64,000 nucleotides of DNA from Magnetococcales bacterium (GCA_015231755.1 JADGAZ010000005.1:124001-188000); one strand, 5' to 3'; positions 18,257-26,524 are shown, counted from the stretch's first letter. A program made the numbers and translations. The notes: generated from the sequence alone by a model not told the origin.

Positions 18257-18688
18257 ATGACGACGACGCTCCTTGAAACCCTCATCGCCCGCGCCATCGA
18301 TCTGGGATTGAAATCCTCGCTGGCTTCACCACAGGCCGCCGCCCTGCTGGCCAGCAAGAATCAAACCCCAGGGGCCGAGGCCATCATCCGGGATTCAAAC
18401 CAGTTGACCGCCGACTACAAAGCCTGCCTCAAGGAGATCGAGGTGGCGGTTCCCCAACAATACGGGTCGTTGCGCAACCAGATCGTGGATCAGGTGCGCA
18501 AGGCGATGAAAAAACAACCGGGTATGCGCAAATGGCGCTGCAAGGTGTGCAATTTCATCTACGACGAGCGCATCGGCCTGCCCCGACGCAACATCCGTCC
18601 CTCCACCAGCTTCCAGGATCTGCCGGAAGACTGGGAGTGTCCGGAGTGTGATGTGGGCAAGGGACAGTTCGTGCTCGATCAGGTGTGA
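18257..18688 (+). CDS. Rubredoxin-domain protein with helical N-terminal extension
   Basis: This 143-aa protein ends in a rubredoxin domain (about 93-143). It has two Cys pairs, CKVC and CPEC, about 35 residues apart, the aromatic segment NFIYDE, and DLPEDWECPECDVGK. These ligate one iron in rubredoxins, which carry single electrons. The N-terminal 90 residues are not part of ordinary rubredoxin (about 50 aa). They are helical and contain a lone Cys, and I cannot assign them. The redox partner is not nearby. The last 10 bases overlap the convergent rlmB stop. No clear Shine-Dalgarno sequence is seen before the ATG. Confidence 0.85.
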   Translation: MTTTLLETLIARAIDLGLKSSLASPQAAALLASKNQTPGAEAIIRDSNQLTADYKACLKEIEVAVPQQYGSLRNQIVDQVRKAMKKQPGMRKWRCKVCNFIYDERIGLPRRNIRPSTSFQDLPEDWECPECDVGKGQFVLDQV

Positions 18689-19488
18689 CTTTTCCCCTGC
18701 GGGTTCGTGGGGACTGTCCGGCGCTTCACTTCGGCGGTCTCCGCGGCCCGGCGACGACGCAGTTCGTACAAGGCGATGGCCGCTGCCGTGGCCACGTTGA
18801 ATGAACCCACCGCGCCGGTCATGGGAATGGCCAGCACGGCATCACATCGTTCCCGGGTCAGACGGCGCAATCCCCGTCCTTCGCCCCCCAGCACCAAGGC
18901 GATGGGGCCGCGCCAGTCCTCCTGACCGCCATCCAGACGGTGGGGGGCGTCTCCGTCCAGACCCACCACCCGCACATCCCGATCCTGGAGTTCCTGGATC
19001 CCCCGGGCCAGATTGGTCACCCGGATCGTGTCCACCCGCGCTGCCGCTCCGGCGGAAGCCTTCACCGCCACCGACGACAAGGGCGCGGAACGATCCTTGG
19101 GCAGAATGACCGCCTTGACCCCGAAAGCCTCCGCCGAACGCAAAATGGCCCCCAGATTGCGTGGATCCTCCACCCCGTCCAGCAGCAGCAACACCGGATC
19201 GTCTTGCTCCTCCAGCCGATCCAGCAGCGTCTCCCAGGTGGGTTGAACCCGCACCGCTACCCGCAACGCCACCCCCTGATGGACCCCGCCATCGGTGAAC
19301 CGGTCGAGAATGACCCGTTCCACAAATTTGGGCCGTACCCCCCGTTCCCCCGCCAGCCGTTCCACCTCCCGGGACCGTCCGCTGCGCACTCCCTGAAGCA
19401 TGAGCAGGCTTTCCACCGGTCGGGTGTCGTCGTTCAGCACCGCCAGCACCGGGTTGAAGCCAAACACTACTTCCGCTTCGCCGCTCAT
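18679..19488 (-). CDS. rlmB: 23S rRNA (guanosine-2'-O-)-methyltransferase, SpoU/TrmH family
   Basis: This SPOUT-class SAM-dependent RNA 2'-O-methyltransferase resembles RlmB, which modifies G2251 of 23S rRNA. The product has 269 aa. The N-terminal substrate-binding domain (about 1-85) starts with VVFGFNPVLAVL. The knot domain has motif 1 (EDPRNLGAILRSAEAFG), motif 2 (ALVLGGEGRGLRRL) and motif 3 (IPMTGAVGSFNVATAAAIALYE). The start ATG overlaps the cysS stop by 4 bp, so the two are co-translated. rlmB next to cysS is a common arrangement. Assignment to RlmB rather than another TrmH-type paralogue rests on length and context. Confidence 0.92.
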   Translation of the reverse strand: MSGEAEVVFGFNPVLAVLNDDTRPVESLLMLQGVRSGRSREVERLAGERGVRPKFVERVILDRFTDGGVHQGVALRVAVRVQPTWETLLDRLEEQDDPVLLLLDGVEDPRNLGAILRSAEAFGVKAVILPKDRSAPLSSVAVKASAGAAARVDTIRVTNLARGIQELQDRDVRVVGLDGDAPHRLDGGQEDWRGPIALVLGGEGRGLRRLTRERCDAVLAIPMTGAVGSFNVATAAAIALYELRRRRAAETAEVKRRTVPTNPQGKSHT

Positions 19489-20942
19489 GCTTCCCGCCTC
19501 CAGATCGTTTGATCACGGGAGTCTTCCAGCACGATTCCGGCCTGGGTCAACTCCTTGCGGATGCGGTCCGCGGTCTGGAAATCCCGGTTGCGTCGCGCCT
19601 CGTTGCGTTGGGCGATCAACGCCTCCACCTCGGCGTCGCTCCATCCCCCCTCGGGATTGAAACGGAAGTGGACCTCCGGCACCTCCCCGCACAGTCCGAG
19701 TATGCCCCCCAGTCCCCGCAGCAGGGCCACATGACGGATCAATTCCTGCCGTTGGGTCGGAGAGTCGCCTTCACTGACCAGACGGTTGATCCCCTTCGCC
19801 AGCTCAAACAGCACCGCGATGGCCCGAGGGGTGTTGAGGTCGTCGTCCATGGCTTCGCGGAAACGGACCCCGTGGCCTTCGGGGTATTCCTGGCTTTCTT
19901 GTTCCCATACCACGGGTTGGGCCTCGGGAAGGGCGCCCAGAATCCCTTCGGCGGCGCGCAAGGCGCCGTAGAGCCGGTCCAGTCCGGCCCGGGCGCCGTC
20001 GAGCAGTTCCAGGGAGAAATCCAGGGGTGCCCGATAGTGGCTGTTGAGCAGAAACAGGCGGATGGTCTCCCCGCGCCAGGCGGTGAGCAGATCGCGGATG
20101 GTGCGGAAATTGTCGAGACTTTTCGACATTTTTTCCCGTTTGCCCGCGTCGTCCACCACATTGACAAAGCCGTTGTGCAGCCAGCAGGTGACCCAGGGCT
20201 TGCCGGTGGCTCCCTGGGTCTGGGCGATTTCGTTTTCGTGGTGGGGAAAGATCAGATCCCGTCCTCCGCCGTGCAGATCGAAGGACTCTCCCAGATATTT
20301 CACCCCCATGGCCGAACATTCGATATGCCAGCCGGGCCGTCCCGCTCCCCAGGGGGAGGGCCATTGGGGCTCGTCGGGCTTGGCCCCTTTCCACAGGACA
20401 AAATCCAAAGGATTGCGTTTGCGGCTGTCCACATCCACCCGGGCGCCGGATTCCAACTCCTCCAGGTGTTTGCCGGAAAGCAGTCCATAGGCGGGAAAAC
20501 GGTCCACCGCGTAAAAGACATCGCCACCGCTTTCATAAGCCAGTCCCTTGTCGATCAGGGTCTGGATCATGGCGCGCATTTCCGGCAGATGTTCCGTGGC
20601 CTTGGGTTGGATGTCGGCGGGAATCACTCCCAGCGCCGCCATGTCGGTGTGAAAGGCGTCGATGAAACGGCCCGACAACGCCTCGATGGAGATCCCCTCT
20701 TGGATCGCCCGACGGATGATCTTGTCGTCGATGTCGGTGAAATTGCACACATGGGTCACCTTCAGTCCGCTGGCGCGCAGATGACGCACCAAAACGTCGA
20801 AGGAGACCATCACCCGGGCATGCCCGATGTGGCAAAAATCATAGGCGGTGATGCCGCAGACATAGATCCCGACCTGGCCGGGAACACGGGGCACGAAGGG
20901 CTGTTTTTGGCGGCCCAGGGAGTTGTAGAGAGAGAGAGTCAT
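19485..20942 (-). CDS. cysS: Cysteinyl-tRNA synthetase
   Basis: This class I aminoacyl-tRNA synthetase charges tRNA-Cys. The ATG at 20942 gives 485 aa starting MTLSLYNSLGRQ, the expected N-terminus. Further upstream starts would add residues not seen in the family. The HIGH motif is in FCHIGHARV and the KMSKS motif is in REKMSKSLDN. Zinc ligands are seen as Cys in YVCGITAYD, ECSAMG, and His in HHENEIAQ. The DALR-type C-terminal domain is complete. Divergent from the aminotransferase across 91 bp, it is first gene of cysS-rlmB. Confidence 0.97.
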   Translation of the reverse strand: MTLSLYNSLGRQKQPFVPRVPGQVGIYVCGITAYDFCHIGHARVMVSFDVLVRHLRASGLKVTHVCNFTDIDDKIIRRAIQEGISIEALSGRFIDAFHTDMAALGVIPADIQPKATEHLPEMRAMIQTLIDKGLAYESGGDVFYAVDRFPAYGLLSGKHLEELESGARVDVDSRKRNPLDFVLWKGAKPDEPQWPSPWGAGRPGWHIECSAMGVKYLGESFDLHGGGRDLIFPHHENEIAQTQGATGKPWVTCWLHNGFVNVVDDAGKREKMSKSLDNFRTIRDLLTAWRGETIRLFLLNSHYRAPLDFSLELLDGARAGLDRLYGALRAAEGILGALPEAQPVVWEQESQEYPEGHGVRFREAMDDDLNTPRAIAVLFELAKGINRLVSEGDSPTQRQELIRHVALLRGLGGILGLCGEVPEVHFRFNPEGGWSDAEVEALIAQRNEARRNRDFQTADRIRKELTQAGIVLEDSRDQTIWRREA

Positions 20943-21033
20943 GACGCACTGCCTTGTTGACGTTGCCAAAAGATCCATGATACCATTTTTCGGTTTGCTT
21001 CCTTACACCGTCAGCCCTACCGGGAAAAGATCC

Positions 21034-22239
21034 ATGTCTGTTTTATCGCAACGCATCCAGAACGTAAAGCCCTCGCCAACCCTGATGATCACAGCCAAGG
21101 CCAAGGCCCTCCAGGCCCAAGGCAAGGATGTGATCGGACTTGGCTCCGGAGAGCCCGATTTCGACACCCCGGAACACATCAAAAAGGCGGCCATCCGCGC
21201 CCTGCGGGAAGGATTCACCAAGTATACCGCCGTCGAAGGCATCGATGAACTGCAACGCGCCATCATTCATCGTTACGTCGAAGACCACAACATGGCCTTC
21301 ACCCCGGATCAGGTGGTGGTGACCGTGGGTGGCAAACAGGCCTTTTTCAACCTGATCCAGGCTACCATCAATCCCGGCGACGAGGTGATCATCCCCGCGC
21401 CTTATTGGGTCTCTTATCCGGATATGGTGCTGCTGGCCGATGGCGTGCCCGTGGTCGTGGCCACCCAGGAGGCCAACGGCTTCAAGATGACCCCGGAAGA
21501 GTTGGAAGCCGCCATCACCGCCAAGACCCGTTTTCTGGTGATCAACTCCCCCTCCAATCCCACCGGTTCGGCCTACACCGCCGAAGAGTTGATCGCCCTG
21601 GGGGCGGTGCTGGAGCGTCATCCCCACGTGTGGGTGATCAGCGACGACATCTATGAAAAGATCATCTACAAGCCATTCCGCTTCGCCACCTTGAGCGCCG
21701 TGGTTCCCGCCTTGCAGAATCGTACCGTGATCGTGAGCGGGGTTTCCAAAGCCTACTCCATGACCGGTTGGCGCATCGGTTATGCGGTCGGGCCCAAGGA
21801 GATCATCAAGGCCATGACCAAAATGCAGTCGCAAAGCACCTCCAACGCCACCTCCATCGCCCAGAAAGCGGCGGCGGTGGCCCTGGCCGGGTCGCAAAAG
21901 TGCATCAAACCCATGGTCAAGGCCTTCCGCGAGCGGCGGGATTTTGTGGTCGATGCCCTCAACGCCATGCCCGGCATCACCTGTCGTTCCCCGGAAGGGG
22001 CGTTTTACGTCTTCCCCAACGTGGCGGGCTTGATGAACACCACCGCCGCCAACGGCACCCGCATCACCGATACCCTGGAGTTCTCCGCCTATCTGCTGGA
22101 GGCCGTGGGCGTGGCCGTGGTTCCGGGTTCGGCCTTCGGCCTGGATCCTTATTTCCGCATCTCCTTCGCCACGTCGATGCAGGATCTGGAACAGGCCATG
22201 ATCCGCATCCGCAAGGTGGCCGAAGAGTTGACGCGGTGA
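21034..22239 (+). CDS. aspC: Pyridoxal-phosphate aspartate aminotransferase (class I, subgroup gamma)
   Basis: This cytoplasmic PLP enzyme transfers the amino group between aspartate and 2-oxoglutarate; some members also use prephenate. The product has 401 aa from the ATG at 21034, which begins MSVLSQRIQNVKPS as in this family. The open frame extends 31 codons upstream, but that part lies in the divergent promoter region. Motifs are LGSGEPDFDTPEHI, the NSPSNPTGSAY loop, SDDIYEKI, and the PLP lysine in SGVSKAYSMTGWRIGY. It ends just before a strong hairpin. It is the last host-like gene before the AT-rich segment. Confidence 0.93.
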   Translation: MSVLSQRIQNVKPSPTLMITAKAKALQAQGKDVIGLGSGEPDFDTPEHIKKAAIRALREGFTKYTAVEGIDELQRAIIHRYVEDHNMAFTPDQVVVTVGGKQAFFNLIQATINPGDEVIIPAPYWVSYPDMVLLADGVPVVVATQEANGFKMTPEELEAAITAKTRFLVINSPSNPTGSAYTAEELIALGAVLERHPHVWVISDDIYEKIIYKPFRFATLSAVVPALQNRTVIVSGVSKAYSMTGWRIGYAVGPKEIIKAMTKMQSQSTSNATSIAQKAAAVALAGSQKCIKPMVKAFRERRDFVVDALNAMPGITCRSPEGAFYVFPNVAGLMNTTAANGTRITDTLEFSAYLLEAVGVAVVPGSAFGLDPYFRISFATSMQDLEQAMIRIRKVAEELTR

Positions 22240-22258
22240 TGGGATTGGTGTGAGCCTT

Positions 22259-22293
22259 CCGTGCCGGATGGAAAGTTCTTTCATCCGGCACGG
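22259..22293 (+). terminator. Hairpin downstream of aspC
   Basis: An 11-bp perfect stem (22259-22269 with 22283-22293, CCGTGCCGGAT and its complement), extended by a few more pairs, lies 20 bases after the aspC stop. The following bases are only moderately T-rich (ATTGGTTACAATGATTTT), so this is a hairpin with weak intrinsic terminator character. It also marks the boundary to the AT-rich segment. Confidence 0.55.
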
Positions 22294-22298
22294 ATTGG

Positions 22299-23114
22299 TT
22301 ACAATGATTTTCTTAGGGAGGCAGACGTATCTTCTAGGCCCGATTGTGAAGCACGGATTGATGAATTTGATTCTGGGAGTTTGAATTCAAAAGAATCAAC
22401 AAAAGTCCCCTTTAATTGTCTTCCGTTGGAAATGCAAGGGGGATATTGGGTCGATTGTTTGTAGAAATTTCTTGTGTTTGTGATGCGATAGGGTCTGTGA
22501 CACTCTTGATGGTAAATGCGTTTATCGTGCCCATCTAAAATCTTGTTATCCATGTTGATGGAAAGAAAATGATTCCTTGTTGCAATGTTTTCTGTGCTGG
22601 TCATTTTTACCCCTTTCTGGTGTTCTACGTAATTGGTTAAATCTTTAGATCCTGAAGGGGCAGTAGTGGCAATAGGCGAGAAATATATTCTACCTACTTT
22701 AAACTTTTTGAAATATTTGTTTCTGATTGTTTTGTTCTCAGAAGGGTTGCATAGTATTTTATTGTCAGGGCAATCTTTGCGAATGCAAGGGTTCCCATGG
22801 CAGCAAGAGCATGACATATTGTTCTCAACAACGAGAACAATAAAATCTCTTACCTTTTTTTCTAATATAATTAGAAATATATTTTCTGTCTCAATAATAC
22901 AGAGTATTCTTTTGGAATTATAGTAGTTTGCTTCTTTGATTTTTTTAAGAACTGTTTCTGTGCCTGATTTGAAAGATGATTTCATATCTTTTCCGTTTTC
23001 TAAGGATCTGAATTGCATTGTTGCGTTGACTGGGTCAAGATTTAACAGATCCGATGGCGACTTGCCATCGGATCTTGCGTTTTGAATCTTAGCTTTCTCC
23101 CGTTTTTTGATCAA
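22299..23114 (-). CDS. Unknown AT-rich cassette protein 2 (cysteine cluster)
   Basis: I do not recognise this protein. The frame starts at a TTG (23114) that overlaps the stop of the upstream gene as TTGA and gives 271 aa. No Shine-Dalgarno is seen. An ATG at 23018 would give 239 aa and would place the 23047-23075 hairpin outside the coding part. A short hydrophobic stretch (about 70-97, RILCIIETENIF, LVVENN) is followed by a dense cysteine cluster at residues 102, 104, 105, 110, 115 and 122, and later by HQECHRPY. Metal binding is possible. GC content is far below the neighbours, and the base composition matches the partner gene. Function unknown; transfer is likely. Confidence 0.6.
   Translation of the reverse strand: MIKKREKAKIQNARSDGKSPSDLLNLDPVNATMQFRSLENGKDMKSSFKSGTETVLKKIKEANYYNSKRILCIIETENIFLIILEKKVRDFIVLVVENNMSCSCCHGNPCIRKDCPDNKILCNPSENKTIRNKYFKKFKVGRIYFSPIATTAPSGSKDLTNYVEHQKGVKMTSTENIATRNHFLSINMDNKILDGHDKRIYHQECHRPYRITNTRNFYKQSTQYPPCISNGRQLKGTFVDSFEFKLPESNSSIRASQSGLEDTSASLRKSL
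23047..23075 (-). promoter_or_regulatory. Strong hairpin at the junction of the two cassette genes
   Basis: A perfect 12-bp inverted repeat (AGATCCGATGGC at 23047-23058, complement at 23064-23075) with a 5-base loop stands out as GC-rich in an AT-rich background. On the minus strand it begins about 36 bases after the stop of the first gene. No T run follows, so it is not a classic terminator. It could be an RNA processing or attenuation element controlling the second gene. Confidence 0.6.
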
Positions 23115-24382
23115 ATATATTTTTCGTGTTGGGATGTGACTCCAATGCTTCCAAGGAGTTCTGGGAAAATTTTGATATCCTTATATTTGTAGAGGTGTTT
23201 TTTTCTTTGGGCGTGTGTTTTTTTTGTTTTCTTGCTGTCTGGAACGATGCTAAAATATTCCATAGTTTTTCTGGCAGGAATAAGGCTACCTATTGTAAAC
23301 GCCAATGTCTTATAGGGTTTTTTGCTGTTTGTGGTGCTGAGAGAGTTGGGTGATATTGATATCTTAAGGTCTAGAGGAAGGTATCCTTGTCGGAGTGTTG
23401 GGGTAATATTTTGAAAATCTTTCATGATCTGATCTGCTATACCAAGATTTTTTGAAGCCTCTTGATTGGTTCGTTTCGCGCGTAGATGATTTTTTGAGTA
23501 TTCTTTTATCATTTTTTTTATAAAGGCTTTTCCCTCGGATTGTGATGTGGGAAGCTCCTGGTCTTTTAAAATTCCCTTCCAGGCGTCACTCTTCTTCATC
23601 AATTCAAAGATTATATGCATGTGCTCTAGTCCGTATGGTTGATTCATCAGTTCCGTGATGGGTGCTGAAGAGTATTCCTTTTGGAAGCCAGGGAATTGGG
23701 TTTCAGGAGAACAGCAGAACGTGTGAACTTTGATTGTATGGACTGACTCGAACTCGTATGTTTTGTCTTCAATGTTGCGAGTCTTGAAACATGACTGGAT
23801 TGCTTCTTTAACATTTTTTTCAATTGATTTGCAAATTGTTCCAAGTGTGTTTGAACAACTAGCAACAATTGCTGATATATTCTTTCTTGTATTAGAAATT
23901 CTTTCTGTTGTTGATTGTGGCCACAAAGGAATTTCGGTCCATATTCTTATTTTGTTATATTCGTATTCGTTGCCAAAGTACCATTGTAATCCAAAATACA
24001 CCTCCATATCTGGGAAAATGTCGACTAATTTAACATTATAGCATAACTTTTTTAAAGTGGTCCATCCAGTATTTTTTGCTATTTTTTCTTCCCCGATTTC
24101 ATTAAAAAGACTACCTGTTTCCTCGAACGGATAGGTTTTGCACTTGGCGACACTTAATGCTTGGCTGATGCAGTTGTTGAAAACTTCTGTATTGACGGTC
24201 TTGATGATCGTATTAGATAATTGAATCAGAGCTGGATCGGTTTCGTAATTCCAGTTTTCTTTTTCGGGACTGGGGGGTATAAGATTTTCTCTCAGTTTCT
24301 GCAGAGTGTCTCTATTGAAAGGGCTGTATAAAGATGTTTCGCAAGAAGAGAAACCTATATATTGCGGAGCTTTCATGTCCAT
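23111..24382 (-). CDS. Unknown AT-rich cassette protein 1
   Basis: I do not recognise this protein. The ATG at 24382 (MDMKAPQYIG) has AAAGGAAC at good spacing and gives 423 aa. The frame stays open to 24682, but the upstream part lies in GC-rich DNA of different origin and was excluded. No signal peptide or membrane helix is visible. It contains scattered Cys and His (FSSCETSLY, HTFCCSPETQFPG, YGLEHMHIIFELMKK) and a basic C-terminal third (KKTKKTHAQRKKHLYKYKD). The basic tail could suit nucleic-acid binding, but that is a guess. GC content near 35-40% and AT-biased codons contrast with the about 60% flanks. It overlaps the next gene as TTGA and forms a two-gene unit. Confidence 0.75.
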   Translation of the reverse strand: MDMKAPQYIGFSSCETSLYSPFNRDTLQKLRENLIPPSPEKENWNYETDPALIQLSNTIIKTVNTEVFNNCISQALSVAKCKTYPFEETGSLFNEIGEEKIAKNTGWTTLKKLCYNVKLVDIFPDMEVYFGLQWYFGNEYEYNKIRIWTEIPLWPQSTTERISNTRKNISAIVASCSNTLGTICKSIEKNVKEAIQSCFKTRNIEDKTYEFESVHTIKVHTFCCSPETQFPGFQKEYSSAPITELMNQPYGLEHMHIIFELMKKSDAWKGILKDQELPTSQSEGKAFIKKMIKEYSKNHLRAKRTNQEASKNLGIADQIMKDFQNITPTLRQGYLPLDLKISISPNSLSTTNSKKPYKTLAFTIGSLIPARKTMEYFSIVPDSKKTKKTHAQRKKHLYKYKDIKIFPELLGSIGVTSQHEKYI

Positions 24383-24427
24383 GTCGAAGTTCCTTTGGAA
24401 GGATGAGTTGAATAGAAAGAGGTATAA

Positions 24428-24706
24428 TTGAAGATTGGTGGGCGACTGTCCAGTCGGTCGAGAGGGTGGGCGGTTGCGGGGCATCCACGTGATATCGCCA
24501 CGGCTTACAGTCGGGTGTGGGCAGAGAGCGAAGACGCCATCCGATCCGGGATTAAATCGACCAATGTGGAGTGCAAGACGGTTCACGGCCTGAGCAAAGT
24601 TTGGACACGAGGATTGGCTCGTATCACCTTTGCGGTAAAAATGAAGGCCATGGCCTACAATAATGTAAAACTGTTTATGCATTATAGTTGCGCCAATTGC
24701 CTATAA
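24428..24706 (+). pseudogene. Probable 3' remnant of a DDE transposase
   Basis: About 70 codons on the plus strand read as the C-terminal end of an IS-type transposase. The pattern is Glu (NVECKTVHGL), then a short gap, TRGLARITF, and MKAMAYNNVKLF. Many DDE transposases end in this way: catalytic Glu, HGL, R.RGL, then an A..N..KL helix. There is no proper start; a stop lies at 24425 just before the frame. The rest of the gene is absent. GC content is higher than in the two cassette genes beside it, so it has a separate origin. No terminal inverted repeats were found. Family assignment is uncertain. Confidence 0.4.
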
Positions 24707-25459
24707 AAATAAGGAGAAAATGCTGAAGATTGCAGCATAAAGGGGAGGAGATCCCCGCATCTGGAGGCCTAAACTGGCCCTTTTGACCCCAAAACGCAAC
24801 GCCAAGCCGAACAGTTCGGTCAACAGCGGCGTTTTATGAGGCAAGCGAGAAAACTTAGAGAGGAGGCGGGATGGAGATCCGGACCGGATAGGTGGGATAG
24901 CGAATCCGCCAGAGGTCGGGGACCGACATGACTGGAGCGGTGCTTTGAAGTCCGGTGACCATGCGCTTTACGGCAGGGTGTCCAGACTTGAGCCAGAGTG
25001 TGTTTCTGATTGGTTGCATGGTTCCAGCCCCTCTTTCTGGAAAGCAGTCAACACCAACCATCTTGAAGCTTTTCATAAGATCTATATCGCCTGAATGATG
25101 CGGATTTCTTGTGATGATTTGATTTTTTTGTTCTGTTTATAACGAGCAACTCAATGAAAATAAACAATTCTTGCTTCCTTTTGCGTTATTACAATATAAC
25201 AAAAAAAACAAAAAAATAACAATTATCCATTATTTCCAATTCTGTTAGTATAGCAGAGTCCTCTTCTGAATTGCAACCCTAAGTAACATCATTGTGTGAT
25301 TTTTTTTCTGTAAAAATGTTCAAATAGAACAGGTTGATAGACTGGATGACGCAAGTTGCGTCAGATGTCGGCTGCTGTTTTGGGCGCGCGCAGGGGTGAT
25401 CAGTGTGGGGGATGAGCCGGTGGAACTATATTATGAACGCACGCGAAACGCGCGCGCGA
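24707..25459. other. Long intergenic stretch, AT-rich in its second half, with a palindrome
   Basis: No convincing gene lies in these 750 bases. A 73-codon minus frame (24855-25076) has no recognisable features. From about 25080 to 25340 the DNA is very AT-rich, with A-tracts (25198-25218). A perfect 8-bp inverted repeat with one central base (TGACGCAA-G-TTGCGTCA, 25347-25363) looks like a regulator operator but no gene start is next to it. A short GC hairpin at 25438-25456 lies just after the last gene of the glycosylation operon. Confidence 0.6.
25438..25456 (-). terminator. Possible terminator of the glycosylation operon
   Basis: An 8-bp CG-rich stem with a 3-base loop (25438-25445 with 25449-25456, one G-T pair) begins 4 bases after the stop of the last operon gene. 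On the minus strand it is followed by TTCATAATATAGTT, AT-rich but without a T run, so terminator activity is only possible. Confidence 0.4.
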
Positions 25460-26524
25460 TCACGCCGCGAACACCTCCGGATAATCCCGGCAGGCTTGGC
25501 GAAAATCCCCCATCCGGCCAATGTCCATCCAGTAGTCCAAGAACGGGAACGCCGCCGTGGTTTCTCCCTGCTTGATGATGCTTTGGAAGAGGGTCGGCAT
25601 GTCGAAATACTGGTCTTTGGGGATCAACGGCAGCACTTCCGGGTCCAGCAGATAGATGCCGGCGTTGACGAAATACTCCTGCACTGGTTTTTCCTCGATG
25701 GTCACCAGCCGATGGGCATCCAGACGCACCACCCCGTAGGGGACGGTCTGTTCCACCTTGCGCACGCACAAGGTGGCCCGGGATTGGTGTTCCAGGTGGA
25801 AATTCAACACGTGCTGAAAATTGATGCGGGTGAGCAGGTCTCCGTTCATGACGAAAAACGGTTCCTTGGGACGCTCGGGGAACAGCGACAACGATCCTGC
25901 CGTGCCCAGACGACCGTTTTCTTCCAGATAGACGATCTGCACGCCCCAGGCGGAACCGTCGCCGAAATACTCCTTGATCATCTCCTTGCGGTAGTTCACC
26001 GACAGGAAAAAACGGTAGAACCCGTGGGAGATGAAGCTTTCCAGAATCACTTCCAGAATCGGTTTGGAACCCACCTTGAGCAGCGGTTTGGGAACCACGT
26101 CGGTGAGGGGAGAGAGTCGGGAACCCAGACCGCCGGCCATCAGCACCACCCAGTTTTCTCTGGATTCGGGGACCGAGAGGTTGTGCATGGTCTCCAGTCC
26201 CGTCACGCAACCGGCTTCGTTCAGGATGGGCAGATGTTCGATTCGTTTGGCATGCATCATGGTGAGCATCCGTTCCCGGGTGTCCGAGGCCCGTGCGAAA
26301 GTGGGGGCGGCGTTCATGATGTTCATTACAGGCTCCTTCATATCCACGCGTTTCAAAAGGGCGCGGCGCACGTCCCCATCGGTCACGACCCCCTGAAGAT
26401 GGCCTGCGTCGTCGGTCACCAGGGCCAACCGCAAGGCACCCTTGTCGATCACCCGGACCGCTTCCAGGATCGATAATTCAGGCCGAATCACTATGGTCTG
26501 CCAACGCTCTTGATCTCGACTCAT
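25460..26524 (-). CDS. CBS-domain sugar-phosphate nucleotidyltransferase (PtmE-like)
   Basis: This protein joins two N-terminal CBS domains (about 1-115) to a nucleotidyltransferase (about 122-345). The catalytic start is VVLMAGGLGSRLSPLTDVVPKPLLKVGSKP, with the family's GGxGxRL signature and the PKP Lys. Later come VMNGDLLT and DYWMDIGRMGDF. This architecture is that of PtmE, which in Campylobacter makes GDP-glucosamine for legionaminic acid synthesis. In other pathways it can make other NDP-sugars, so the exact substrate is unsure. The ATG at 26524 overlaps the stop of the acetyltransferase by 4 bp and gives 354 aa. It is the last gene of the operon. CBS domains suggest nucleotide-controlled activity. 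Confidence 0.85.
   Translation of the reverse strand: MSRDQERWQTIVIRPELSILEAVRVIDKGALRLALVTDDAGHLQGVVTDGDVRRALLKRVDMKEPVMNIMNAAPTFARASDTRERMLTMMHAKRIEHLPILNEAGCVTGLETMHNLSVPESRENWVVLMAGGLGSRLSPLTDVVPKPLLKVGSKPILEVILESFISHGFYRFFLSVNYRKEMIKEYFGDGSAWGVQIVYLEENGRLGTAGSLSLFPERPKEPFFVMNGDLLTRINFQHVLNFHLEHQSRATLCVRKVEQTVPYGVVRLDAHRLVTIEEKPVQEYFVNAGIYLLDPEVLPLIPKDQYFDMPTLFQSIIKQGETTAAFPFLDYWMDIGRMGDFRQACRDYPEVFAA

Noticed and set aside
22261-22464. A 67-codon plus-strand frame after aspC
   Set aside because: It begins inside the hairpin and crosses the end of the cassette gene, with no ribosome-binding site.
24855-25076. A 73-codon minus-strand frame in the intergenic region
   Set aside because: There is no Shine-Dalgarno, no motif, and the composition is not gene-like; it was left as unassigned.
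22299-25459. CRISPR array or flanking attachment repeats in the AT-rich segment
   Set aside because: No regularly spaced repeats and no direct repeats at the borders were seen by eye.
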